Of a stretch of 64,000 bases of DNA, positions 48,091 to 61,454 are shown piece by piece. The notes beneath the pieces are model-generated. The model saw only the letters and a program-made list of their open reading frames with translations. It searched no databases and was not told where the DNA came from. Within the stretch, counting starts at the first letter, position 1. Each line of letters starts with the position of its first letter. Location: NCBI GenBank assembly GCA_008692225.1, contig VICG01000010.1, positions 1,674,001-1,738,000 of the forward strand, in the 5' to 3' direction. The position numbers and the translations under genes are program-made. This DNA comes from Monilinia fructicola. Lineage: Eukaryota > Ascomycota > Leotiomycetes > Helotiales > Sclerotiniaceae.

Positions 48091-48762
48091 GGTTGTAGAT
48101 GTAGAATAAAACAATGTATATTGTTGTTGTTTTTGTTTTGTTATTGTTATTGTTATTGTTATGATTATTGTTATTTTTTTTCTTTCCAGTCTTCAGTTAA
48201 AGATACTCGCTCATTCACTCGCTCATTACGAGTTAGTACAAGTACTTGGTAGATAATTATTATTTTATTTTATTTTATTTTATTGTGGGGCACTCTGCAC
48301 ACTAGTTATTGAATCCACTTTAAATAGTGGGTACATGTTGACTAAGCTACTTCTGCTGTACATACCTAGTACTCCGTACTACTCTCTCTGTACTTGTACT
48401 TTCACGACGAGTACAATGGGAATACCACGTGAATACTAACTAGGGTGCGCTTACTACCCACTTGGCTTTTACGTCTTTCAGTTCCAAGGTTATTATTAGG
48501 TACGATAGCAAGTTAGCAGCAACAAAGCATAACGCCTCGAGAACTTCTTCGAATCCTTTACAAACTTTTACCATTCCTAACAAAGTTGCTTTAGATTGCT
48601 TCAGATACTCACTCATACTAGGTGTTCGTCAAAATTATGCTATACAATCACAGACGACCGCCTTAAATGTGATTTGACTTCGTCGCATTCTTCGCCTGCA
48701 ATTTTCAAACGACTAATCAGATATTCTATACAATCATCTATCTTCATTTCGTTCGCCCAAGG
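48091..48762. promoter_or_regulatory. Divergent region ALB1/UBP1 with simple repeats
   Basis: 670 bases between divergent starts. It contains (TTATTG)n at 48130-48175 and (TTTTAT)n at 48258-48283 and a CTAGTACTCCGTACTAC near-palindrome at 48366-48382. A plus-strand 71-residue frame (48462-48677) has no recognisable feature. The promoter role is inferred. Confidence 0.45.
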
Positions 48763-50767
48763 ATGAATCCCCAAAACAGACGAATGCATGATCTCTTCGA
48801 TAGAGATCAATTTAGTGTGGACGATTATCACCAAGACTACCAGGAAGGATTATATCAGAAAGAACCGATCAGACTGGAAGTTATCTTGTCGGTTCTAGCT
48901 ATCGTCACTGCATTGGTTTACCAAAGCCTCATTAGCCTCGACTATGATCTCTTACCTTTCCCACAGTTAGCCTGGAACGCTTTGGTATATATAACACCTA
49001 CTTCATTAATCGATTTCGCCGACAACTATTCGAACCCTCTACATATACGAAACCCAAACATGTACCCACAAACACTTGCTCAGAAGAGTGAGGCGATGCG
49101 CCGTATATTCGGAATTGAAACCTCCGGTGGTATTATAGATTCAGTCGCAAATGCTGGTAGAAGAAGACTTTCAATTCTCCCTCTCATCGGATTGGGGGCT
49201 GCGGGAGGACAAGAAACGCCTGCCGGCTTAGGAAATTGGGACAATTCCTGCTATCAAAACAGTATCTTGCAAGGACTGGCATCATTGGATTCATTGCCAG
49301 ACTTTCTCGAAAGTTTCCGGAATGAGGGATCCCTACGGCGTGATGGCTCAAAGGCAGAAGATATTAAGATGGCTAGTGCTTTGCAGGAATTGATCACAAC
49401 TCTAAAAGACCCATCGAATAACGGAAGAAGGGTTTGGACACCGGCAACCCTCAAGAATATGAGCAGCTGGCAGCAGCAAGATGCGCAGGAGTACTTTTCG
49501 GGTCTCCTTGGCGCAATAGACAAAGAGTATGTGGCAACAGCAAAGTTGAGTAGAACTTCAGGCTTGGAGCAGGTAAACATATCTAATAATACGGGGGAAA
49601 AGGCACCAAAAACTCAAACCTTACCTCCAAATCCTTTGACTGGACTTACGGCTACAAGAGTGGTGTGCACAAAATGTGGCTATTCAGAAGGCTTGAAAAC
49701 AACGCCATCCCTTTGTCAACCTTTGATTGTAGGAGAAGGCCGAGAATATGATCTCTCTCAATTACTCCGCGAAGGCTCAAAGCTAGATTTTGTTAATGGC
49801 GTATATTGTGAAAGATGTACACTGCGAAAAAGCGAGGTATTACTTCGTACATTAATGGAGCGACTTGAGGCCGAACCAGTGGATAGTCGAATTCGCATAA
49901 ATACATCCGAGCGACTACGAGCCGTCACTGAAGCATTAGAGGATGATGACTTTTCCGAAAAGACAATTAAGGACAAGTGCAAAATACCCACCGAAAAATG
50001 GGTAACAGTTACCAAATCAAAAACAAGATGTAATTGCTCGACCGCCAAAATCTTTGGCCTTACATCTCAATCGGAGCACTTATGGACCTGATGGGGAGTT
50101 AACCAAGAAGACGGCTGCTATCCGCTTCCCCAAATATCTTGATCTTGGCCCATATTGTCTCGGGAGTACTGGAGGAAGTGAAGAAAATCCAAGTGAGGAA
50201 TGGCTCTTAGGTCCCTATTCCTCTATGGTTGCTGGAATACAACAAAAGTCTCGAGTTCAAGGTCCGTTGTACGAATTGAGAGCCGTTATTACACACTCCG
50301 GAAGACATGAAAATGGACATTATATATGTTACCGAAAACATCCTATTCCTGATACCAAAACTGACGAGAATGGCAATAAAAGGGACCAATGGTGGCGCTT
50401 AAGTGACGATCATGTGATGAAAGTCAGTGAGGAGAACGTACTGGCGCAAGGAGGAGTATTCATGCTCTTTTATGATCAGATTGAACCCGCTGTTCCTTCT
50501 CCGCCTACGACACAGGATGGAGTTACAGAAAGTCGTGCATCCATCTCACCAAGCGAAATAACTGAAGATCATGATGATCGAGAAGCCATTGCTTCAGAAC
50601 TTTCGGATGCAGATGAAGATGTAGAGCAAGGAGAAGAAGAAAAATATAGCCCTACCAAAGCCATATTGATTCCTCAAGCGGACTTGGGCTCCAGAAAAAA
50701 AGATAGGGAAAGGGATAGCTGTGAAGGGGTAAAGGAGGGAGGTATGGGGGGGTTGGTTATGGTATAA
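48763..50767 (+). CDS. UBP1: Membrane-anchored ubiquitin C-terminal hydrolase (Ubp1-like), one frame break
   Basis: Cysteine protease of the USP/UCH family that removes ubiquitin. An N-terminal hydrophobic anchor (LEVILSVLAIVTALVYQSL) precedes the catalytic domain, as in yeast Ubp1. The Cys box is GLGNWDNSCYQNSILQGL with the nucleophile at about 49249, and the His box is THSGRHENGHYICYRK (about 50292-50335), followed by WWRLSDDHVMKVSEENV. A zinc-ribbon pair (CTKCGYSEG, CERCTLRKS) lies between. The frame stops at 50091 but the protein continues in another frame as ARPPKSLALHLNRSTYGPD. Reading one A fewer in the A5 run at about 50018-50023 joins TKSK to QDVIARPPK in one frame. The C-terminal tail is acidic (DADEDVEQGEEEK). 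Confidence 0.9.
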
Positions 50768-53700
50768 ACTTGGTGTCAGAGGGAACTCAAAGAGGAAAGG
50801 AAAATAAAGGTTTCAGTCAGGTTAGGCTAGCTGAATGGAAGGTGTTAGGAGGGGCAATGTACTTCTGCTTGTATGCATAGCGTGGCGTCTGGATTGGATT
50901 CGGTTTGTTTGATGGGATATGGCTAATGGACTGTAACCAGCGATTACATATTATCCAATACTGCTTTGGGAATGCAGATGGTTCAAAAATAGAAGCTAGC
51001 CCTACAGCTAGTAGGAGCATGATTCAGTAACGATAAAAATGAATCTATACGATCCAAGTCAATTTGAGTATTATCCTCACTATTCTTTGGCTTCCTCATA
51101 GAAACCTTCACCTACTGCGTCTCAAACATCGAATAAAATACATCAACGAATCGATTTGGGTTTGTTACTTTGAAGAATATTCTAAAGAACTTTGGATGAT
51201 ATTAATTTTGAGATCAGATGTGACTGAACCACAATTCCACATACTTTAACTATGCTCTGAACACCTCGGCTAATGTTGGTTCAATAAATTAAATCAAAGT
51301 TGATCATACTAGTTCTAATTTACATTCACCTCACTCTTAGTACCCTTGAAAATAATACTTCGATAAGTAGATTACAGCTTCATTCACATTCGGATATCTG
51401 GAGTGATATCGTATACTCTGAATACCTCGGCTGATGTTGGTTTGACAACTACTTGTAGATTCAAATTATTTTTATCTCGGACACCTCGGACAGCTCGGAC
51501 GGCTCGACTTCGCTCTGCTACACGTCACTTCGGCATCGTTTATACAGTACTGCCTGCATTGTAGTGAATCTCAAATCTAAAACGCAATTTTGAAAGCACT
51601 CCGGCCGCGATGGAGAGTGTCGGATATCGCTCGGAGGTTTCGGAGTGTACCTGTGTAGGGTAAGGGTTTGAGTTTGGGGGGATGGGGTTTTGGCGGTACA
51701 TGCCGCACCGGGAGAAACAGTAGGGCCGCGAGGGGCTACTGCGAGTGTGGATGTGTGGACGGTTGGACGGTTGGACGGATGGGCGGATGGGCGGATCAAG
51801 GCTGATTCTTCAAGACTGGGGCTTACGTTGTTGCTTGGATGGTTGGATGAGAGGAGAGGGTTGGGCTGAAAGAGGGGCTGAAGATGAAATTCTTTTCGTT
51901 TGGCCGAGGGGTGTGGGAGAGAGACTTGGATGGGGAAGGAAGGCGTCGTCGATATTGTCTTGTAGGGAGAGAGGGAAGAGATGAATCAGTGTGGATGCTA
52001 ATACTGTAGATGGCGTTAATCTTTATTATTGGAATTTGGGACCTGAGATAAGGTTTTAGATATACTAGAGTCTGGACTTGAAATGAGGTTCTGGTTCGAC
52101 GTGCTGTATCAATATGTTAAGAGTTGAGGGACAGTTCACTCTTCATCCAAATGCCGGTCTAGTTCTCTTCCACTTTAAGATCATAGAAAGATCTGAAACG
52201 ATCTAAAAATTACAGTGCTAGTCACATATATCGACCGGGAAAATGATAAATCTTTAATAAGTGACTATTATTAGAATTGAAAATTCGGCTGGAACACAAT
52301 TCAAACATCAAACCCATTGCTATGGATCTAGGTATCTAGGTATGTACCTGCTACCTAGGTATGTATCTAGGGATCCAGGTACCTACCTACCTATGTACAC
52401 TGTACAGTATGTATTCTATATTCGAGTCTAATCACCGCAAAGGTAGAAACGGTTGAATGAATGATGACGAATGACGAATAATACACCATAATATGTCAAA
52501 TCAAGTGATTAATCATATTATAACAATAAGATACTGCCCTGCTATCAATACACTTAGATATACATATCTCTATCTACTCGGTATATTCATTCCTATGTAG
52601 AGTATCCAGGGATATACATAATTACCGAACAAACTCTATATCTTTGATCGGAATCTACATCCGCAAATCTGGATGTACAGTATACTGTATTAGAAGTAGA
52701 TTATCTCAAGATTTCATTTCCACGGCTGATTCATCTACTTATTAGATGATATGTATTAGGTACTGATGACTTGTTTTGTTGTATCTTCTTGGTTTACTAT
52801 CATGATTCACTGAAATTCATTCGGCCACCCATTCTTAGACGCAACTTGAATGAGTAAGCACTTAGTCATACATACCTAGCTGGAGGTACTTGTAATATCA
52901 AAAGGATTGAGAATCTAATCATCCATCTATTATCTACTTAATAAGTAGTCCACGTACTTCCAGTTCAGGTTGGACTCTAGAATAAGATAATTTCATATCT
53001 CAAGATTATTCATGATAAGTAATTAGATTTTCCTCTTCTTTCAGATATATATCAAAGAAATCTTCTCTCTCTTCCCTTTATCATTAATCTATACAACTAT
53101 TGTCTGAGCTAATTAGATACTTACGCGTTTCTACCTATTGGTTAGATATACTAGATACTAGTATTCGTCTACTCGAGTATATCTACTGAGGACTATAAGT
53201 ATTTATCTATCTACTCCAGTATTGCCTACTTATTAGATACCTTATATCTTGTACGCTCGTTATTATTACCTTTCTTACTTCAGATATTATATATATCTTA
53301 ATTATATTCCAGATATATTTATTCTATTTTATGATAATAACTATCCTTTCTAATTTTGAACTTCATCTACGATCTATTATCTGTCTATATATCTCCAGCT
53401 ACTAATTATCTCCTACTGCCTACCACCTACTTACCTGTATTCATTATTACATATCATTCTTTCCATCTACCTACCACCTACTTACCTGTATTCGTTGTTA
53501 CATATCATTCTTACCATCTACCTACCTCCCTCCTACATCTTCTTCCAAGGTTCACATAACAAATACATTCAGCCTGTCAGCTTTCAAACCTCAAATCCTT
53601 CGCTCGGATCCTGTCCTATCCTGAAACTGTATTGCTGCACCCTAACCAAATTCATCCACGCCTCTTCAATATTATATATATATAACCTTACATATATATA

Positions 53701-53810
53701 ATATATATATATATATACACACATATATCATATTTACGTCATACGAGATACGAAATACGAAATAATACGGTAATAAAAATCCCAAACTCCTCCCTCCCCT
53801 TTGGACTGTT
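50768..53810. other. 3-kb intergenic region with short repeats
   Basis: No gene recognised. It holds a direct repeat (51255-51290 and 51416-51450), GGACGGTTGGACGGATGGGCGG-type repeats at 51755-51790, a cluster of CTAGGTATGTACCT words at 52325-52400, TACCACCTACTTACCTG repeats at 53415-53540 and (TA)n at 53690-53720. Small frames show no conservation. Confidence 0.5.
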
Positions 53811-55455
53811 ATGGGTATCTTGCGACATAACTCAAACCATACAGTCGGAGTGGTTTCAGAGAAACTTCCTCTTTCACAACGCATTCGCATTTGTATTAGC
53901 CAACATTCACCTGTTCATATTCATCGACATCATTTTCATCCCCACGGTACCATGAATTCGAATAATAAAGCGGGTGGTGCTCTCTCGCCTCCAGCTACTC
54001 TTGAAAGAGCGCAATCACAGATTAACCTTACCGAGACACCAACCAAAAGGCAAAGTTCGATTTTTGAGAGAAGGCCAAGTACTTCAGATAAACCATCACT
54101 CTCTGTCTCAACCACCTCTGCGAAAACTTCTCCTTCCAAACGACATTCGTTCATTTCACCTATGCTTACAGGTCTCACGGTCAAGACGGATTTCATGTCA
54201 CAGAAGCAAAAATATTCAATCCCGCCTTATCTCAGCCTATCGCCAACGGTATTGGGGGGTAAATTTATAGCTCTCAGAAATCATGAACAGACTCTGAGGG
54301 CTATGCCAAATACTTTGTTGTATCATCCTGTCGTGCTGTCGCGTAATAGATATAGCGATGTCTATCCTTGGGAACATCATCGAATCAATCTAGATTCTCT
54401 ACAATTTGGCTACATCAACGCATCGCCCATTGCTCTTCGAAATGCAAATGGAACTGGAGAGGAACAAGAAAATTACATTGCAACGCAGGGACCAAGGGAT
54501 CATGGACACGATGGTGGATTGTTCTGGGAAATGTGTTGGCAGGAAAATGCCGAGGTGGTAGTGATGCTTACGAGGCCGGTGGAGGATGGGAAGGAAAAAA
54601 TGTGGTGTTTATTATGCGGAGGAAGTTGGAGAAGTCAAGATGGTTGGGGATTGGGAGGTTAGATGTGAGGGAAAGGAGGAAGAGGGGGGAACGGTTAGGA
54701 GGACTCTGAAATTAAGGAGGATTGGGAAGGATGCGGTCAGTGTCGGTACGAGGAGTAGTTCTAAGGCTGAGAATTGGACAGTCGAAAATGCAGAAGCCGC
54801 AGAAACCGCAGAGACTGCGGAAGATTCAGAGACCGCAGAGAGCGTAGAGACTGCAGTAGAGAGACAACCAGAACCGGTACCGGAACTGGAGGCAGAAACA
54901 GAACCTCAAGCAGAGGAATCACAGGAAGAAGAAGCGGAAGTCGAAGAACGCACAATCCACCATTTCCTCTTCGAGTCCTGGCCTGATAACGATATTCCTC
55001 AATCGCCCGCTGATATTCATTCGCTCCTCACTCTCCTTGAGGTCTCCCGCACAGCCAACAATCATTCCACCACCCCCCGCGTAATTCATTGCTCAGCAGG
55101 TGTTGGAAGAACCGGTACCTTCATCGCTCTAGATCACCTTCTTAGAGAATTAGATATGGGACATCTAGATGGGTTGGCCAAAGATAAAGATCCTGTCTAT
55201 GAGACGGTGAAGAGGCTGAGGGATCAGAGAATGTTAATGGTGCATAGGGTTGCGCAATATGCAATGATTTATAGTGTTTTGAAGGAAAAGTGGCTAGAGA
55301 GGGAAAAGGAGAAGAGCCTGAAGGAGAAAGAGAAAAATGCAGAAGCTGGTATTGAGATTGAGACTCCTGGGGGTGGATCGGCGAAAAAGCGAAAATTGGG
55401 TGGTGTAGGCGAGGAAGGAAGAAGTGCTGGTGGTGTGAAGCTATTACATACGTGA
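53811..55455 (+). CDS. Protein tyrosine phosphatase (PTP1/Pyp-like), one frame break
   Basis: Classical non-receptor phosphotyrosine phosphatase. A Ser/Thr-rich N-terminus (phosphorylation-prone) precedes the domain. Conserved segments: NRYSDVYPWEHHRI (pTyr loop with KNRYxxxxP-like pattern), FGYINASPI, ENYIATQGP, FWEMCWQENAEVVVMLT, the WPD loop FESWPDNDIP (about 54974), and the P-loop VIHCSAGVGRTGTF with catalytic Cys (about 55091); RLRDQRMLMVHRVAQYAMIY is the Q-loop region. Between FWEM and WPD lies an acidic EAAETAETAEDSE-type insert. The frame breaks at an A6 run near 54596-54600; reading five A gives KEKCGVYYAEE. The in-frame Met at 53952 (MNSNNKAGG) is an equally plausible start, because the 53811 frame runs through atypical sequence. 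Confidence 0.88.
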
Positions 55456-58400
55456 GATTGCTCTCCTCTGGCATGAATAATCCTCTTGAACGACTCTTTA
55501 CTCTGGGAATCGTGGATTGAACGTCGAGACTGTGTACTCTCAAAAACAACCTGGACCGTGCCAAATCGTCACGGAACCGGGAAGTCTATGACAATTATAT
55601 AAGATATGCGTAACGAATAATTCGCAAGGAAACGGCTGGTCTGACTTGTGCACCCATTTATTTTGAGGCGTTGGGGTTAGCATTGGCATCAGCTTTAGCA
55701 TCCATTTAATGGATTGGTTGCGAGGTAATAGATAAAAAGGGCATGGATTGCGATCGTTTCCACGATATTTGTTGGATTAAAATAGGGATATATGGCTAGG
55801 AGTCTCGAGAAGACTTGGGTCAGATGGGGTGCATTTGCCATCAAGCTTGTCTGTTATCTTTTCACTCCTTGAGCTGATTGGCTTTTCTCCATCCGTTCTG
55901 CTAGTAAGAAGGTTCGGTTTATTCTCTATAATGTGTTAATGGCTCAATGGCTTGTTTCTTCCCCTTCCCTTTTCTAACTTTTTTATACCCTAATTGCAAT
56001 TCATTCTAATCATTTTGTTTGGAGGGGAAGGATTTCTTGAGATGTTATCGGGGACTGATGAGAGGGGTGATCTATATTTGTCCATGCATACATAATACAT
56101 GTATACCCAACAGTCAGGGTGTTATTGTACGAAACTTTAGTTTTAGCAATACTAGCATTAGCGGTGATTCGATAGGAGATTATTAAACGTATTGTTATAA
56201 CATGAAAGGATCTCTCGTCTCTGTGCTTAGCGATCGTCGTATTCATTGTCCTCCTAAAGTTTCGGCTGATTCGCAGCATGACACTGAACGTGATTTACAT
56301 GAATCGACTTCGACATGCCCCTCCCACTGATCGACGGACGGCAACACGCACAACGATCAAGGTACCGTATTTCACAAATTACAAGATCAACCTATTCCAT
56401 GACAGTAAAGTGTACGCAGATCATAAGAAGAGCCAATCCCCTCGATCAAATGCAGGTACCTCGTCTCAAATACCGCCCGCCAGGAATCCCCTCGCCTCTT
56501 TGACACTAAATAGCAAGAAACATCAAATCCAACTTCTCACGCTAAAGAGTGGAGACGGGGCGTTCTTTTGGAAGTGAGGAAGTTTGGTCTTTGATGGGAG
56601 TGGGGAAGGAAGGGTGCTTGTGAGGCTTGTCGGCGGTAATGCTAGGTGGCGAGACTGGTTGGGATGGATTCGTGTGTTTACTTGCCGTTGGGGATGGGAG
56701 GGGAGCAGAAAGGAGTGAAGGGAAAGATAGGTTTGGAATATGGAGGAGGGCTTGGGGAAAGGGAGGTTGAGAATCTACATGTTGCGTCAATACGCAGACT
56801 CGCTTCTTGTTTCTTTGGGCTAGGTTTTCAACGCCATGCTGGTAGCTGATCTGATGGTGTGCTGAGTCCAGGATTGGGGTGAGTATGGGGATGGATCGCA
56901 TGCGAATACAAACACGAAAGTGCAGCAGTAGATATAAAACCATCACGGAACTCTTCGCCCGCCTTGCTAATAACCTCCATTTCTCATCTTCGCTTCGGAT
57001 AGGGTCGCGTGCGTGTGCTTTGCTTCGTGATTATTATCCTGCCACTTGACAAGAAAGGGGAGCGGCAACCGGACGCACATAGTGTCGTGGTGTGTATTAG
57101 CCTCGTTGATACGACCAAGAAGTAAATCTCTGGACTTGTGGTCTCGGGAAGGTCATGGAGTTGCGAGCTTGCTAACTCAGATGGGCACTTCCACGGGGTA
57201 TTTACCGTATGTCGTTTCGACCGATTAACTAGAGATGGAGGTGCCGCTTGCGTCTTTGCAATATCGGAATCTTATTTGTTACGTTACATTGCGTAGATGT
57301 TCAATGTTCTGGAAGTCCATTTTTGGTGATGGGTGGGGAGGATGGTGCTGGAGATGTGTGACGGATTCTGGTGTGTTGGAGGTCTGGGGCTTGAAACAGA
57401 TCATATGCAATGCATGTGTTTGTAGCGTGATTGCCGAAGCTTGCAGCGAAGTTGGGAATAGGCTACCGTTGAAAGGAATAAGTTGAACCTTGGCATGTTA
57501 GACATAGGAGATGATTGGATGATTGAATGGCAGGATAATAGTGATGCTAATCGGACTATTTGCTCAACAGGGAATGGGAGAAGTCACCACTTAGATGTAA
57601 AACATAAAGTTCCGTCATGCCATATCTTGTCATGTATACATGGCTTGAGGAAACCTGGGTTGAGAATCGCAGCGTAAACTCTTGACTAATGATTATCGCT
57701 AATAGAACTATAGCATTCTAGTGTGCCGACCAACTTCTAGGGTCGTTGGAATGGGTCAGGAGACTGGCAACCCAACTGTTGTACACAGAAAGGCTAGAAA
57801 GCACTGGTGACCGGTGACTTGACTCGGATTTTTGAGACAGAGATTGGTTTAGTGTTAAATCTCATTAGGTTCTCGCATCAAATTCAGCTGCAATGTACGA
57901 GGTAGGACCAGAAGCTCCGCACTTTCCAGATCAATACTCAAACAAGATCTAGTGCCTCGATCAACAGAAGCAAGACAGCGTCCAAATTTCTTTTTCTGAG
58001 CATTTTTCCTACCCATCAGAATTGGAGCAAGGGGGAAATAATATCATTTTGATAAACCAGGAGAACTGTCATAGGTAAGATTGTTCTGGGGGGTATATTG
58101 TGACCGTGACAGGTGAAGGGTTTTCCTGGAAATGGTCTGCTAAGTGGGTGAGTAGCGGCGCTTTGCAAAACGAAGTCTTTCTTAGGTTGCTACTTTTATA
58201 GAGTGTAGTTCTTTCAACTCTGATAAGGAACGAGGTTGAGAGGTCGAGAAGGGTCGGGGATGGCGAGTTTGGGTTTGAGTGAAGATCCTAGGATAAGGTT
58301 AGATTAGCCGGGATGTGATGTGATATTCCTGGTAGGACATATGCTCCGAGAGTTAGTATTGATGCCTCGAATCGGTTGACTCTGGAGAGGGGTTCAATGG

Positions 58401-59837
58401 AAGATACTTGTGTTGTTCAAGAGCTTCCGTGACCAGACTGAACGCTTCATGGCATACCCTATCTCTCTCCAATTCTTTGAGTAGCAACTGGCACTCCAAA
58501 ATTTTCGCTTTTATTTTGCTCTTCATACTCTTCATGCTCATCTCGGACAGCTTCTGCTTGCTTTGATGAATAATGTATGTTTATTGGCGATGCAGCTAGA
58601 ATTAGATTTGGTGGCTTACTTTGCAGAAATCAAGAATATTTGCTATAGTACTCGAAAAGTAGGTAGGATTTTGTTAATATTATCTTTAGACCTCAGCTTC
58701 TTCTCTATAAACAAAGCAATGGAGCTAGAGGGAGATATCGAAAGAGAGTAATGAAATCACATCAAATATCGCATATGAATATTCCTTCTAGCCAGCATTC
58801 ATCTCACCCCACCCTCTATACATTACATATCAGGAAACTCACACCCTAAACATATCCACGCCATCAAACCTTACCCCAAAATTCTCCCTAGGATATTTTC
58901 TGCCTCTCGAGAAACAATAAAAAGTCGTTGAACATACCCAAAGCTACAACAGCATAGAAATACTTCATCTCAAGACTTTCCCCCGCCTTGCTTGCCTTCT
59001 CAAGCCACTCGCAAGGATGAAAACAGGACGTCGAACCCCAAACACAAGATCCTCACTGAAACATCTTTGAGAAGAATGGGTTAAGCGCACCAGCACCTAT
59101 GATCTTGAACATCTACCATCTTCCATCAATCGACCGACCAAGCACAAAAAGACAAGAACTTGACCTCCCCACACAGAATACCATCCGGCATTTCAGCAGC
59201 GACACCAACAATATCGAGCATAGCAAAGCGTGACAACATCCACCGCAGAGCGTTAATTAATGCAACGCGCGTGGAGAATGATTGATTCATTTTGCTGGGC
59301 CTGCGCAGGGACATTGAGAACCATCTCGTCTAATTATTTCGAACCCCTAAATCAACCGAGTTTTCATCTATTCACGCTTGATTTTCATCCACCAACATCT
59401 AGGAATTATGAGCCTTACGACTGGTATGGTATTGCAACTTCTATTCACATGTTCAACCTCAAAAGATAGGCATCACGAATTTTTGTATTTTGGATTATGG
59501 ATTTCTATAGAATTTGGATATTCACATTGTAAGACTGCGTTAGGTACAGTGTGCATTGGGAGGAGTCCATAGATTCTATACAAACTGTTTTGGGGAGTAA
59601 CAAGTTCTTTACTATTTATCGATATGTCTTAGAATTTCCCATAAAATAGAGACGAACCACATATAAATATTCGCTGTTTCTCATTACAATATAGTATTAA
59701 GATAAAATAGTGTGAATAGCATACTCGTATAATGCTGCATAATTCCTTGATACCGCTTAAAGGCTTGCTGTATGATGTTAAAGCGCTGTTTCCGTTTTCA
59801 TTCCAAATCCCATCCAATACGAGCAGAGACAAGACAT
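55456..59837. other. 4.4-kb intergenic region
   Basis: No gene recognised in either strand. Small frames (56278-56577, 56542-56946, 58353-58751, 59126-59572) lack family resemblance, splice logic or codon conservation. An undetected small gene cannot be excluded. Confidence 0.5.
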
Positions 59838-61421
59838 TCATCCCCTCCTCGATTCCCTCCTACTTTCTCTACTCCTATCTCTTTTCCTATCGCGATCTCT
59901 ATCCCTGTCCCCTCGATCCCTATCCCTATCCCGATCTCTATCCCTCCTATCTCTACTCCTACTTCTCTCTCTTTTCCGATCCCTATCTCGACTTCTACTT
60001 CTCTCCCTCCTCCTCTCTCTATCCCTATCCCGACTCCGACTTCTATACCTCCTAGAATGCCCATCTCTATCCCTATCCCTATCCCTATCTCTCCTATCAT
60101 CCGGCGACCGACTCCTCCGTCTAGATCTATCATCATCTCTTGATCTCCTATCCTTGTCCCTATCCCTCTCCCTACTCCTTTCCCTTTTCCTCGGTGGACT
60201 CCTCGCCGCCGCACTTTCCTTCCGCTCAGTCGCACCAGGTACATATCGATCAATATTGATAGGGCTAGTGCTCCTTTCAATCCGACTACTTCGTCTCGCG
60301 GTAGGTGATCTACTTATCGGCCGAGATTCCCTCCTATGATTCTCCCTATCTCGAGACATCTCTCGTTTCCTGGTTGAAACAGGACTGCTCATTTTAGCAT
60401 CATCCTTTGGTCTAGGCGTAGTAACAAGAACTTCTTCCTTTCTAGCAGATAAACTAGGTAGCTGCGGTTGATTTTTTCGTTCCTCGTTCCACTTTCTAGC
60501 TTCCTCTGCTCTTGCCTGTGCAGCAGCAAGTTTAAAGGCCTCTGCCTCGGGGTTTGAATTGTTCCCCCTAGTTACACTGTTATCTGCGCGTCTCGTATCG
60601 CGATCTCGGTCCCCCAACCGGTCACGGCTTCTTGATCTGTAGCTTCTTCGTCGGTCTCGAGACCTTGATCGAACACGCCTATCATCACGGTCTCTACTTG
60701 ACCTTCGTCGTCGATAGTCACTTCGATCCCGGTCTCGGCTATCTCTTCTATCTCGATCACGATCACGATCCCTGCTGTCGCGGCGTTTTCTATCATCTCG
60801 ATCCCTACTTCCGCGTCGAGAGCGTTCGTCCTTGTCTCTTCGGTCATCGTGAGATGTTTCTGCAGCCTTGGATTCATCCTTTGCCACAGCCGCATCTTTA
60901 GTAAATTCGGGACTTTTAACATGTTGACTACCTCCTTTGTCATAACTTAATTCCCTCGTCTTTTCTGCAGCAGGCTTCATATCGGTGAGTTGAGGCGTCT
61001 TCGAGCCGGATTCCTCCTTGATCTTGGCGATGGCAGTCTTCTTAAGTTCAGTTGTTTTGGCTGGATTATCTCGAGAGATCGGTTTTATGGCTGAGGCAGG
61101 CATTGCCTTTCGAGGAGGTGGTGCCAAGGTCTCATCAATCTCCAGCTCTAGTTGGTGCCTAGACCGCTGTGCAACCTTTTTGCCCTCTTTCAGAAGATCG
61201 TTAAGTGCCTCTTGTTCGAGACGTTCAATTTCTTCCTTGGATAGTTCTGGCTTTGGAGCAGGCGTTCGAACACCGGCAGAATTCCTGCGCCTATCATCAT
61301 CATATCTTCTTCTTCGATCGTAATCCCGATCCCTGTCTCGGCCCCTATCTCTATCACGGTCGCGATCACGCTCCCGTTCTCGTTCTCGTTCCCGATCTCT
61401 GTCTCTGTCTCTGTCTCTGTC

Positions 61422-61454
<33 letters not shown>

